Source: JALWSI01 sp964569095 [NCBI: uncultured Aquificales bacterium]
GTDB lineage: Bacteria; Thermosulfidibacterota; Thermosulfidibacteria; Thermosulfidibacterales
Length of the DNA stretch: 9,028 nucleotides
Assembly: GCA_964569095.1 (NCBI GenBank)
Contig: CAZMTB010000221.1
Span: 1-9,028 of the forward strand
Direction: 5' to 3'
Part shown: one piece after another, positions 1 through 5,633 of the stretch
Numbering within the stretch: position 1 is the first letter of the stretch
Layout: each line of letters opens with the position of its first letter
Translations under genes and position numbers: made by a program
Notes under the pieces: model-generated
What the model was told of the DNA's origin: nothing
Seen by the model: only the letters and a program-made list of their open reading frames with translations
Databases searched by the model: none

Positions 1-1334
1 ACTGCCAGGGGGGGGAGGGTGTCGTTGGCCCGGGCCATGATGGGGACGCCCATGAGGCGAAGGGGCTTTATCACCCTGCCCATGGGTCGTCTTCTCAGGG
101 AGGGATCCCCCGAGATGACGGAGAGGAATGGCAGGGAGGATAGCACTCCACACATGAGGCGAAAGGTGGTGCCCGAGTTTCCCGCGTCCAGCACGCCGTT
201 GGGTTCGCAGAAGCCCTCCAGTCCAGGGCTTTTGACCACCACCTCCCCAGGGCGTTTGGCAACCTTCACTCCCAATGCCCTCATCACCGAGATGGTGGAG
301 TTGACGTCGTCGCTCTCCAACAGTCCCCGTATCTTCGACTCTCCCTCTGCAAGGGCCGAGAACATCACCGCCCGGTGGGATATGGACTTGTCCCCCGGCA
401 AAGTGAAGGTGCCGCATAAAGGGGTTTTCCGTGGAAGCACCGTTATCTCGTCTCTGGCCTCGAGGCTGCGCCGGGTGTACGAGGCCTTCTCCAGCAGGAG
501 GAGGAGCTCTTTGGAGTTCCTCCTCTCGATGGCCCTCTCTATGCTGCCAAGCTCCTTCTGGTAGGTGTGGAGGTGCTCGAGGATGTTGTCTCGGTTCTCC
601 AGAAATATGGCCCTCCACATCTGGGGATTGCTTGCGGCTATTCTGGTGAAGTCCTTGAACCCTCCCCCGGTGTACTGGAGGAGGGGGATGCCGCTCTCCT
701 GTGCTGAGATGATGGCGTTCACCAAGGCGTAGGAGACGGCGTGGGGCAGGTGGCTCACGGCGCTGAACACCTCGTCGTGGGTGTATGGGTCCATCCTCTC
801 CACCCGTGCCCCAAGGGACTCCCAGAACCTGGCTACGGTTTCCAGGGCACCCTCATCGGTCTCCCTCAGCGGAGTGAGGATGACCACTGCCCCCTCGAAG
901 AGGCCCTCCACCGCATTCTCTACTCCGCTCTTCTCGGTTCCTGCTATGGGATGGCCTCCCACGAAGGGGATGCCCCTCTGTGCGCAGAGGCGGTGCATGG
1001 TTGCAACCATGTCTCCCTTTACGCTGCCGGCGTCGGTCACCACAGACCTTCTGGGTAGAATGGGCAGTATCTCCTCCAGAACGGAGATCTCCTTGTCCAC
1101 CGGGGGGGATATCATCACCAGGCAGGGGACATGTCCCTCGTCGAACATCTGACGACTCGGTTCGGTGAATCCACTGTCGATTATTCCCTCGTTTAGCCCC
1201 TTCTCGATGGCCTCACCGTTGGGATCGAGGGCCGAGATTCCCTTCACCATGGAAGAGCCCTTGGCCCCCAGGGCTATTGAGCCCCCAATTAGACCGAGAC
1301 CCACAACCACAAGATGGAAACTGTCAGATCGCAT
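1..1334 (-). CDS. tyrA-aroA: Bifunctional prephenate dehydrogenase / EPSP synthase (TyrA-AroA fusion), 3' end outside window
   Basis: Open for 444 codons from ATG at 1334-1332 to the window edge, so the C-terminus is missing. Residues 1 to about 285 are prephenate dehydrogenase (prephenate to 4-hydroxyphenylpyruvate, tyrosine synthesis). They show the Rossmann loop GLGLIGGS (12-19), an Asp at 37 after the second strand that favours NAD, TDAGSVK, GGHPIAGTEKSG with His128, SHLPH (194-198) and GGGFKDFTRIA. These match the Aquifex-type TyrA, where the equivalents of His128 and His198 act on substrate. From about residue 300 the frame continues into EPSP synthase (shikimate-3-phosphate plus PEP): LPGDKSISHRA with Lys316 and Arg321, then LDAGNSGTTFRL and RRRPMGR. 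About 150 of the usual 420 or so AroA residues are visible. A GAGAGGGAG ribosome site lies 6 bases before the ATG. Both enzymes are cytosolic and serve aromatic amino acid synthesis. Both domain identities are firm; only the missing C-terminus is open. Confidence 0.93.
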   Translation of the reverse strand, partial: MRSDSFHLVVVGLGLIGGSIALGAKGSSMVKGISALDPNGEAIEKGLNEGIIDSGFTEPSRQMFDEGHVPCLVMISPPVDKEISVLEEILPILPRRSVVTDAGSVKGDMVATMHRLCAQRGIPFVGGHPIAGTEKSGVENAVEGLFEGAVVILTPLRETDEGALETVARFWESLGARVERMDPYTHDEVFSAVSHLPHAVSYALVNAIISAQESGIPLLQYTGGGFKDFTRIAASNPQMWRAIFLENRDNILEHLHTYQKELGSIERAIERRNSKELLLLLEKASYTRRSLEARDEITVLPRKTPLCGTFTLPGDKSISHRAVMFSALAEGESKIRGLLESDDVNSTISVMRALGVKVAKRPGEVVVKSPGLEGFCEPNGVLDAGNSGTTFRLMCGVLSSLPFLSVISGDPSLRRRPMGRVIKPLRLMGVPIMARANDTLPPLA

Positions 1335-1444
1335 GAACACTCCCTCTCACCGCTTTTCCTCCCTTATCCAACAAAAGGGCCTGGAATGGAAGAGAGATGC
1401 CTCCGAGCTTGCAGAGCCTATCCAGATAACCTAAGAAGATTCGC
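1335..1444. promoter_or_regulatory. Divergent intergenic region between tyrA-aroA and gspH
   Basis: These 110 non-coding bases must hold the start signals for both directions, unless either gene is transcribed from further away. On the plus strand TTGCAG (1409-1414) is followed after 17 bases by TAAGAA (1432-1437). This is a poor -10 box and would give an almost leaderless gspH message. On the minus strand a purine-rich stretch directly before the tyrA ATG is its ribosome site; GATAAG-like sequence is present but no convincing -35/-10 pair. I see no strong operator or riboswitch. Confidence 0.3.
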
Positions 1445-1891
1445 ATGGTTGAAGAGGGCGGCTCTGGCGGATTCACCCTGATCGAGCTCCTTGTGGTGAT
1501 GCTCATTCTGGGGCTGGTGGCCTCCCTGTCGGCGGTGTTGGTTATAAAGGGAGTAAGGGAGAACCGTCCCGTTGATTTTGAGAGGAGGTTCGTCACCACC
1601 CTGCGTACGGCGAGGCTCATGGCGATAAACCGGGGGGAGCCGGTTCCTTTCGTGATAGACGCGAACACCAGGACCTTCAGGGCAGACGACGAGGAGGGAA
1701 CCGCCATTCCCGAGGAGGCGGAGATCAAGGGTGAGGGGTTGCTGGAAGGGGGGGAGGGGGAGTCCGTTATCCTCTTCTATCCCGACGGCAGTTCCTCTTC
1801 TGCGGAGTTGACCCTCATCTGGGGGGAGAGGAGTTGGAGCATATCGGTAGGCATTCTGGGAAGGATATCGGAGAACGGGGATTCACCCTGA
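1445..1891 (+). CDS. gspH: Type II secretion minor pseudopilin GspH
   Basis: 148 residues. The prepilin signal is short and complete: an eight-residue leader, then Gly9, then FTLIE, with cleavage expected between Gly9 and Phe10 by prepilin peptidase and Glu at +5 of the mature protein. A hydrophobic helix follows (about 10-34), then a small globular domain with the GspH/FimT-like segment 'FERRFVTTLRTARLMAINRG' and beta-strand-like stretches. The length fits GspH (about 140-170). It sits first in a pseudopilin cluster, before gspI, J and K, which supports H over the major pseudopilin G; it also lacks the GspG-type body. The ATG has only a weak AAGAAG ribosome site 6 bases upstream. Its last 58 bases overlap gspI, and its stop codon lies inside gspI's FTLIE codons. 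It would be inserted in the inner membrane and then the periplasmic pseudopilus. Assignment as H rather than another minor pseudopilin is by order and domain look. Confidence 0.8.
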   Translation: MVEEGGSGGFTLIELLVVMLILGLVASLSAVLVIKGVRENRPVDFERRFVTTLRTARLMAINRGEPVPFVIDANTRTFRADDEEGTAIPEEAEIKGEGLLEGGEGESVILFYPDGSSSSAELTLIWGERSWSISVGILGRISENGDSP

Positions 1892-2418
1892 TCGAGGTTC
1901 TCATCTCGCTGCTCATAGTGGCCTTTGGAATAGTGGCGGTGATGGAGGGGCTGTCTGCCAGTTCCCGCCTCGTCTTCAAGAGCAAGCAGTACCAAGACGT
2001 TGGGGAGTTGGCTGAGCGCGAGATGGAGCTCGTTTTGCTCCAGATGGATAAGGTGAGAGACCTGGGGGAGGGAGGCGAGGTCACCTACACCCGGGAGTGG
2101 GACGATGTCACCTACAGGTGCAGGTTGAGGGTGAGCCCCTACGAGCTGAGCGCCGAGGGAGGAGAAGGGAAGGGAGGGAGAATTCCCTTCTACAAGGTGG
2201 AGCTGGAGGTGACTGCAGGGGGGGGCAACGGTGAAGAGCCCCACTCCTTCACCTTGCAGACCTCTTTTGCCAAGGAGAAGATCGTTGATTGGAGCTCGAA
2301 GAACGTGGCGGGTCCAGCGGGAAGAGGGGGGATTCACTTTGGTGGAGGTTCTGGTGGCCTTGAGCATGGGGGCCCTGGTTTTCCTCTGCCTTTCCCTTTC
2401 CCTAAGGGCCGCCGTTAA
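1834..2418 (+). CDS. gspI: Type II secretion minor pseudopilin GspI, with an anomalous out-of-frame C-terminal extension
   Basis: TTG start with a GGGAG ribosome site 5 bases upstream (about 1824-1828). The product has a 16-residue leader, cleavage motif G16|FTLIE and a hydrophobic helix to about residue 40. A GspI-like body follows, with 'AEREMELVLLQMDKV' and the two-stranded 'WDDVTYRCRLRV' and 'FYKVELEV' elements. Like GspI proteins it should sit near the pseudopilus tip with J and K. The ORF is 194 residues, whereas GspI is usually about 120-130. The recognisable part ends near residue 150-157 (LQTSFAKEK). Beyond that the frame runs over the first 134 bases of gspJ, giving a Gly/Pro-rich tail that looks like accidental translation of the gspJ signal helix. 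Either the natural stop was lost or there is an indel in the sequence: a TGA at 2286-2288 in another frame would give a typical 4-base overlap with gspJ. A run of eight G at 2218-2225 lies inside the gene. Confidence 0.8.
   Translation: MEHIGRHSGKDIGERGFTLIEVLISLLIVAFGIVAVMEGLSASSRLVFKSKQYQDVGELAEREMELVLLQMDKVRDLGEGGEVTYTREWDDVTYRCRLRVSPYELSAEGGEGKGGRIPFYKVELEVTAGGGNGEEPHSFTLQTSFAKEKIVDWSSKNVAGPAGRGGIHFGGGSGGLEHGGPGFPLPFPFPKGRR
2272..2287 (+). promoter_or_regulatory. Ribosome binding site and TTG start that define gspJ
   Basis: AAGGAGA (2272-2278) lies 6-7 bases before TTG at 2285-2287. This is the strongest ribosome site near the gspJ signal peptide. It gives a 16-residue leader, the same length as that of gspI. 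The more distant in-frame GTG at 2231 would give a 34-residue leader rich in Pro and Arg with no such site, so TTG is preferred. The TTG overlaps a TGA (2286-2288) in the third frame. Confidence 0.65.
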
Positions 2419-2908
2419 CGCCGTAACCAAGGGGGCGGCAAGAAGCCAGAGCGAGGAGGAGATCACCTGCCTCAGAAGCCTCATTGTGAGGCAGTGGGAG
2501 AACCTCTACACCAAGAGGGTTGCCCTTCCCCACGGCAGGTCGGGCACCTTTCTCGAGGGTGACAGCGAGGGCATCTGGTACCTCACATCTGCTCCCGTGA
2601 TGGGGCTCACTCCAGGAGGTATCGTGGCGGTGCACCTGTGGCTCAGCGGGGATGAGCTCATGCTATCCCAGCACCCCTGTCTCACCAAGGAGGACTTCGA
2701 CACCAACGGTGACTACCCAGAGCACGTCCTCCTCGGAGGGGTGGAGAGCGTGAAAATACGCTATTTGGACGACATCAAGGGAGACCTGCCGGGGGAGCTC
2801 GTATGGAAGGATAGGTGGGAGAAGAGAACTCTGCCCAAGGGTCTGGAGCTCGAGGTGAAACTGAAGAATGGAAACGAGATCAGGGTGTTTGCGGGAATCG
2901 GAGGGTAG
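2285..2908 (+). CDS. gspJ: Type II secretion minor pseudopilin GspJ
   Basis: 207 residues from the TTG start. A 16-residue basic leader ends in EEGG and is cleaved before FTLVE (Phe17; Glu at +5). A hydrophobic helix runs to about residue 42 (VLVALSMGALVFLCLSLSL). The periplasmic part is about 165 residues, with the GspJ-like order of an N-terminal helix, strands around 'GIWYLTSAPV' and 'GGIVAVHLWL', and a final 'ESVKIRYLDD ... LPKGLELEVKL', where minor pseudopilins of this class end. Length fits GspJ (about 190-210). In known systems GspJ forms the tip complex with GspI and GspK, whose genes flank it here. The start of the gene overlaps gspI by 134 bases in a different frame, and the end overlaps gspK by 41. 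The TAG stop falls exactly on the Gly/Ser cleavage-site codons of gspK. Confidence 0.82.
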   Translation: MIGARRTWRVQREEGGFTLVEVLVALSMGALVFLCLSLSLRAAVNAVTKGAARSQSEEEITCLRSLIVRQWENLYTKRVALPHGRSGTFLEGDSEGIWYLTSAPVMGLTPGGIVAVHLWLSGDELMLSQHPCLTKEDFDTNGDYPEHVLLGGVESVKIRYLDDIKGDLPGELVWKDRWEKRTLPKGLELEVKLKNGNEIRVFAGIGG

Positions 2909-3683
2909 CGTCTTAATAGTCACCCTCTGGATCCTCTTCGTGGTGGCCTTGCTGGGGATTCAGTACAGCAAGATGTCCCGCATGGAGAGCCTCCTCCTGA
3001 TTCACGGCGGGGAGAGGGCAAAGGCCAGGTACGCTGCCCTTGCTGGCATAGAGAAGGCCGCTGCCCTGCTCAAGTTCTGGAACGGCAAGGCCCCTTCCTC
3101 GGAGGAGACGGGGGTTCTCTGGCCCCTGGGTAGGGAGGTTAAGCTTCCTCCAGAGGGGGATGTTAAGGTGACGGTGGAGGTGGAGGACGAGGGGGATAAG
3201 CTGAACATCAACACGGCCAAGCCCGAAGAGATAGAGGAGACCCTCGTTGAGGCGGGTATGGACGAGGAGAGGGCCATTACAATAGCCGATTCCATTGTCG
3301 ACTGGAGGGACAGGGACAAGAAGAGGCGTCCCCACGGTGCAGAAGGGGCGGACTACAAGGCCATGGGCAAGGATTACGAGCCTCCAAACCGCCCTTTCAG
3401 GAGCATATTTGAGCTTCCCTTGGTGAACGGTGTGGACTGGGAGACCTTTTGGGAAGAGCCGGGACTCTACGAGATGTTCACCATCTACGGTTCAAAGAAG
3501 AGGAAGGAGTCGGAGGATCTGCTGGGAGCGGACAACTCCACGCCAGAGGTTCTCAAACTTGACGAGGGGGAGGTCTACCGTTTTACTGTTCAGGCTGATG
3601 CTGCCAAGATAAGGGCAAGGGTTACCGCCTGGCTTCAGTACAGGGGCGGTAAATTCTACCTGCTGGAGAAGAGGATTTGGTGA
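2868..3683 (+). CDS. gspK: Type II secretion minor pseudopilin GspK (tip protein)
   Basis: 271 residues. The leader ends at Gly13 and the mature protein begins SVLIV, so Glu at +5 is absent. That is the hallmark of GspK, which caps the pseudopilus. A hydrophobic segment follows (about 14-33). The GspK domain then shows KLNINTAKPEEIEE (111-124), DSIVDWRDRD (141-150), HGAEGADY (156-163) and 'NRPFRSIFELPLV' (174-186), the conserved helical, helix-hairpin-helix-like insert of the family. It is slightly shorter than enterobacterial GspK (about 320). The ATG at 2868 has no strong ribosome site; a TTG at 2889 would leave a six-residue leader, so the exact start is uncertain. The gene overlaps gspJ by 41 bases and gspL by 4 bases, which suggests translational coupling. 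The family call is firm. Confidence 0.88.
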   Translation: METRSGCLRESEGSVLIVTLWILFVVALLGIQYSKMSRMESLLLIHGGERAKARYAALAGIEKAAALLKFWNGKAPSSEETGVLWPLGREVKLPPEGDVKVTVEVEDEGDKLNINTAKPEEIEETLVEAGMDEERAITIADSIVDWRDRDKKRRPHGAEGADYKAMGKDYEPPNRPFRSIFELPLVNGVDWETFWEEPGLYEMFTIYGSKKRKESEDLLGADNSTPEVLKLDEGEVYRFTVQADAAKIRARVTAWLQYRGGKFYLLEKRIW

Positions 3684-4909
3684 AGGCTCTGCAGAAGAGG
3701 GTGGGTATCTACGTGGGTCCTCAAAAGGTCTGTCTCCTTCTGTGTACCCGCTCTCTCCAGGGGAGGCTGACCCTGGTCTCAAAGGTGGAGACCACCCTGG
3801 AGGAGCTTGCAAACTTCGTTCCCCTGGAATGGAGGGGAGCCAGGGCCTATGTGGCGGTGAGCAGCAGCTGGATCACTCCCCTCAGGCTGAACTACCCAAA
3901 GGGGGTGCTGCCGCAACTCTCCAGGGTGCTTCCCTACGACCTCCAGACCCACCTGCCCGAGGGGGAGGAGGGGACCTACGCGTACTCGGTGGTGGAAGGG
4001 GAAGAGGAGGCTGCCGTTCAGGTATCCTTTTTGTCCAAAGGAGACCTGAGAAGGGTCATGGAGGTGGTGGCCGAGGCGGGTCTGAAGGTGGGAGGAATGG
4101 TGCCATCCTACTGGGCCCTTTTGAAGGCGGTGGTCTCTACGGGACAGCTTCGAGGAGAAGGGGGGTACACGGTGAGGGAGAACGGGGACTTCGAGGGTGT
4201 GCTCCTGGACGAAGGTGGCTCCTTCATGGGGCTCGTGCCCTCCTCTCCCCAGCTGGCCTCCATGGTTCTCGGAGAGGTCGGCGAGTACTCCCTGGAGGGA
4301 GTCAAAGTTGAGGATACCCACCTGGATCCCTGCCATCTACTTGCCTACGGGGCCCTGTTGGCGGGGGAAGACCCAAAGACGCCGGCCTTTGACGGTGTGC
4401 CCTTCAAAGTGGAGCGCAGTTTGCCCCTTCACCTGGTCTTCTACCTCGTTCCACCTCTGGTTCTGGTGCTTTTAACCTTTCTCATCTCCCTTCCCATCAA
4501 AAGTCAGCAGGAGCAACTGGTGGCCAAGAAAAGGGAGTTCAAGAAGATAAAGGTCAGGCTGGACAAGCTGGAGGCCGAGAGCAGGCAGAAGGAGAGGTTG
4601 GAGGCCATGATAAAGGCCCTCTCCTCTTTCAGGGCCGAAACGGGACCCAAGAAGATAGACGTGTTGCAGGAGCTGACCGAGAGGCTTCCAGAGAGCGCCT
4701 GGGTGAGCAACCTGACCATCAGGGGCAAGAAGATGACCATAAGGGGGCAGGCCGCCTCGGCGATAAGCCTGATAAACGCCTTGGAGGAGTCTCCCATGTT
4801 CTCCCACGTTCACTTCATCTCATCGGTCACCAAGAACAAGAGAACCGGCAAAGAGTACTTCAACATCCAGCTGGACATCGTCTCTCCTGGGGGAGGGAAG
4901 AAGGGATGA
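3680..4909 (+). CDS. gspL: Type II secretion inner-membrane platform protein, GspL-like with PilN-type C-terminus
   Basis: 409 residues from a GTG that overlaps the gspK stop as GTGA and has GAGG 5 bases upstream; a TTG three bases earlier is possible. Residues 1 to about 240 look like the cytoplasmic actin-fold part of GspL/PilM: VGIYVGPQKVCLLL at the start, a middle segment 'GVLPQLSRVLPYDLQTHLP', and 'LLAYGALLAG' near the end. One membrane helix follows (249-273), then a charged coiled coil (about 275-315) and a PilN-like periplasmic domain (about 325-403, 'LPESAWVSNLTIRGKKMTIRG'). In type II systems GspL recruits the ATPase GspE to the membrane and pairs with GspM. Here the protein resembles a PilM-PilN fusion, the accepted relation between GspL and type IV pilus proteins. 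The position between gspK and gspM agrees. The general call is good; use of the exact name gspL rests on order and architecture. Confidence 0.8.
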   Translation: MKALQKRVGIYVGPQKVCLLLCTRSLQGRLTLVSKVETTLEELANFVPLEWRGARAYVAVSSSWITPLRLNYPKGVLPQLSRVLPYDLQTHLPEGEEGTYAYSVVEGEEEAAVQVSFLSKGDLRRVMEVVAEAGLKVGGMVPSYWALLKAVVSTGQLRGEGGYTVRENGDFEGVLLDEGGSFMGLVPSSPQLASMVLGEVGEYSLEGVKVEDTHLDPCHLLAYGALLAGEDPKTPAFDGVPFKVERSLPLHLVFYLVPPLVLVLLTFLISLPIKSQQEQLVAKKREFKKIKVRLDKLEAESRQKERLEAMIKALSSFRAETGPKKIDVLQELTERLPESAWVSNLTIRGKKMTIRGQAASAISLINALEESPMFSHVHFISSVTKNKRTGKEYFNIQLDIVSPGGGKKG

Positions 4910-5553
4910 GCGAAAACGGCGGAGATAGGGTGGAGAAGGGCACGAGGTTTCTCAGCGACCTAAAGGGCTGGCTGGAGGGCCTTCAGAGGCTGAAGGACCC
5001 CAAGTACAGGGCCGACCTTGTGGTGGGAGGTCTCTCTCTCTTTCTAACGCTGGCAATCCTCTTCTTCTGGACCGTTCCCACGGCCAAGAGGTTGCTCGAT
5101 CTTCACGGAGAGGTGAAGGCCAAGGAGAGGCTGATCGAGAAGGGGAAGAGGCGAATCGCCGAGCTCGAGAGGCTTGCAAAGGAGACCAAGGCCCTGGAGG
5201 GAAAGAAGAGAAAGGTGGGCTCCTCCCTCTTCGTGGGCAAGGGGGCGCCCTCTGCAGCGAAGGAGCTCGAAAAGATATTCAAGCAGTTTGCCAGGGCCGA
5301 GACGGGGCTACGGGTTCGCCGCTACAATCTGAAGGAGACCAAAGAGTGGAAGGGCTACCACCTCTTCACCATAGACGTCTCCTTCGAGGGCACGGTGAAA
5401 CACCTGGTAGACCTCCTGGAGGCCTTGGAGGACAAGGAGGCCCGGTTGCGCATTGCCAGCCTCAAGATCCGTAGCTACAATAACTCCATGAGGAATACTC
5501 CCACCTCTTCCCGGCTGCGAATAGACATGACCATAGAGGGTCTCGCCGAGTGA
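4906..5553 (+). CDS. gspM: Type II secretion inner-membrane protein, GspM/PilO-like
   Basis: 215 residues. A cytoplasmic N-terminus of about 37 residues is followed by one membrane helix (about 38-58, VVGGLSLFLTLAILFFWTV), a charged coiled coil (about 60-105) and a ferredoxin-fold periplasmic domain (about 115-212), recognisable by 'FKQFARAETGLRVRRY', 'GYHLFTIDVSFEG' and 'HLVDLLEALE'. This is the GspM/PilO layout, and such proteins pair with GspL/PilN through the coiled coil and C-terminal domain. It is longer than E. coli-type GspM and closer to PilO. The ATG overlaps the gspL stop as ATGA, so the two are probably translated together in similar amounts. It is the last gene of the secretion block; 80 bases with a promoter separate it from hrcA. 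No clear terminator follows it, so read-through into hrcA is possible. Confidence 0.78.
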   Translation: MSENGGDRVEKGTRFLSDLKGWLEGLQRLKDPKYRADLVVGGLSLFLTLAILFFWTVPTAKRLLDLHGEVKAKERLIEKGKRRIAELERLAKETKALEGKKRKVGSSLFVGKGAPSAAKELEKIFKQFARAETGLRVRRYNLKETKEWKGYHLFTIDVSFEGTVKHLVDLLEALEDKEARLRIASLKIRSYNNSMRNTPTSSRLRIDMTIEGLAE

Positions 5554-5581
5554 GTCTGGTTTTTGCAGATTTGGTGTTAAA

Positions 5582-5599
5582 CCCTTGACAAATCAAGGG
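5582..5599 (+). promoter_or_regulatory. Inverted repeat over the hrcA -35 box, candidate operator
   Basis: CCCTTGA (5582-5588), four bases CAAA, then TCAAGGG (5593-5599) form a perfect 7-base inverted repeat. It covers the -35 hexamer, so a protein bound here would block the promoter. It does not resemble CIRCE (TTAGCACTC-N9-GAGTGCTAA). It could be a site for HrcA or another regulator. It could also be an RNA hairpin in a message reading in from gspM, but no T-run follows it. Confidence 0.4.
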
Positions 5600-5613
5600 A
5601 GGAAACCTATAAA
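5585..5613 (+). promoter_or_regulatory. Sigma-70 promoter for hrcA-grpE-dnaJ
   Basis: TTGACA (5585-5590) and TATAAA (5608-5613) are separated by 17 bases, which is close to the vegetative consensus. Transcription would start near 5619-5623, leaving a leader of only about 11-15 bases. That leader contains the GAGGAGG ribosome site of hrcA. This is the best promoter visible in the window. Confidence 0.75.
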
Positions 5614-5633
5614 AACCTCCCGAGGAGGGAGGT

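Noticed and set aside
19-564. Plus-strand open frame of 181 codons at the left edge
   Set aside because: It lies opposite the tyrA-aroA coding strand, which carries unmistakable motifs throughout.
2218-2225. Run of eight G in gspI as a phase-variation tract
   Set aside because: The run is short for a switching tract, the reading frame through it gives a sensible GspI, and a shift there would end the protein early at 2232-2234. It remains only a possible sequencing weak point.
1777-2484. Open frame of 235 codons on the minus strand under gspH-gspJ
   Set aside because: Antisense to three pseudopilin genes with clear signal motifs; translation resembles no protein family.
5554-5633. CIRCE element before hrcA
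   Set aside because: Looked for TTAGCACTC and its inverted partner in the intergenic region; neither half is present.
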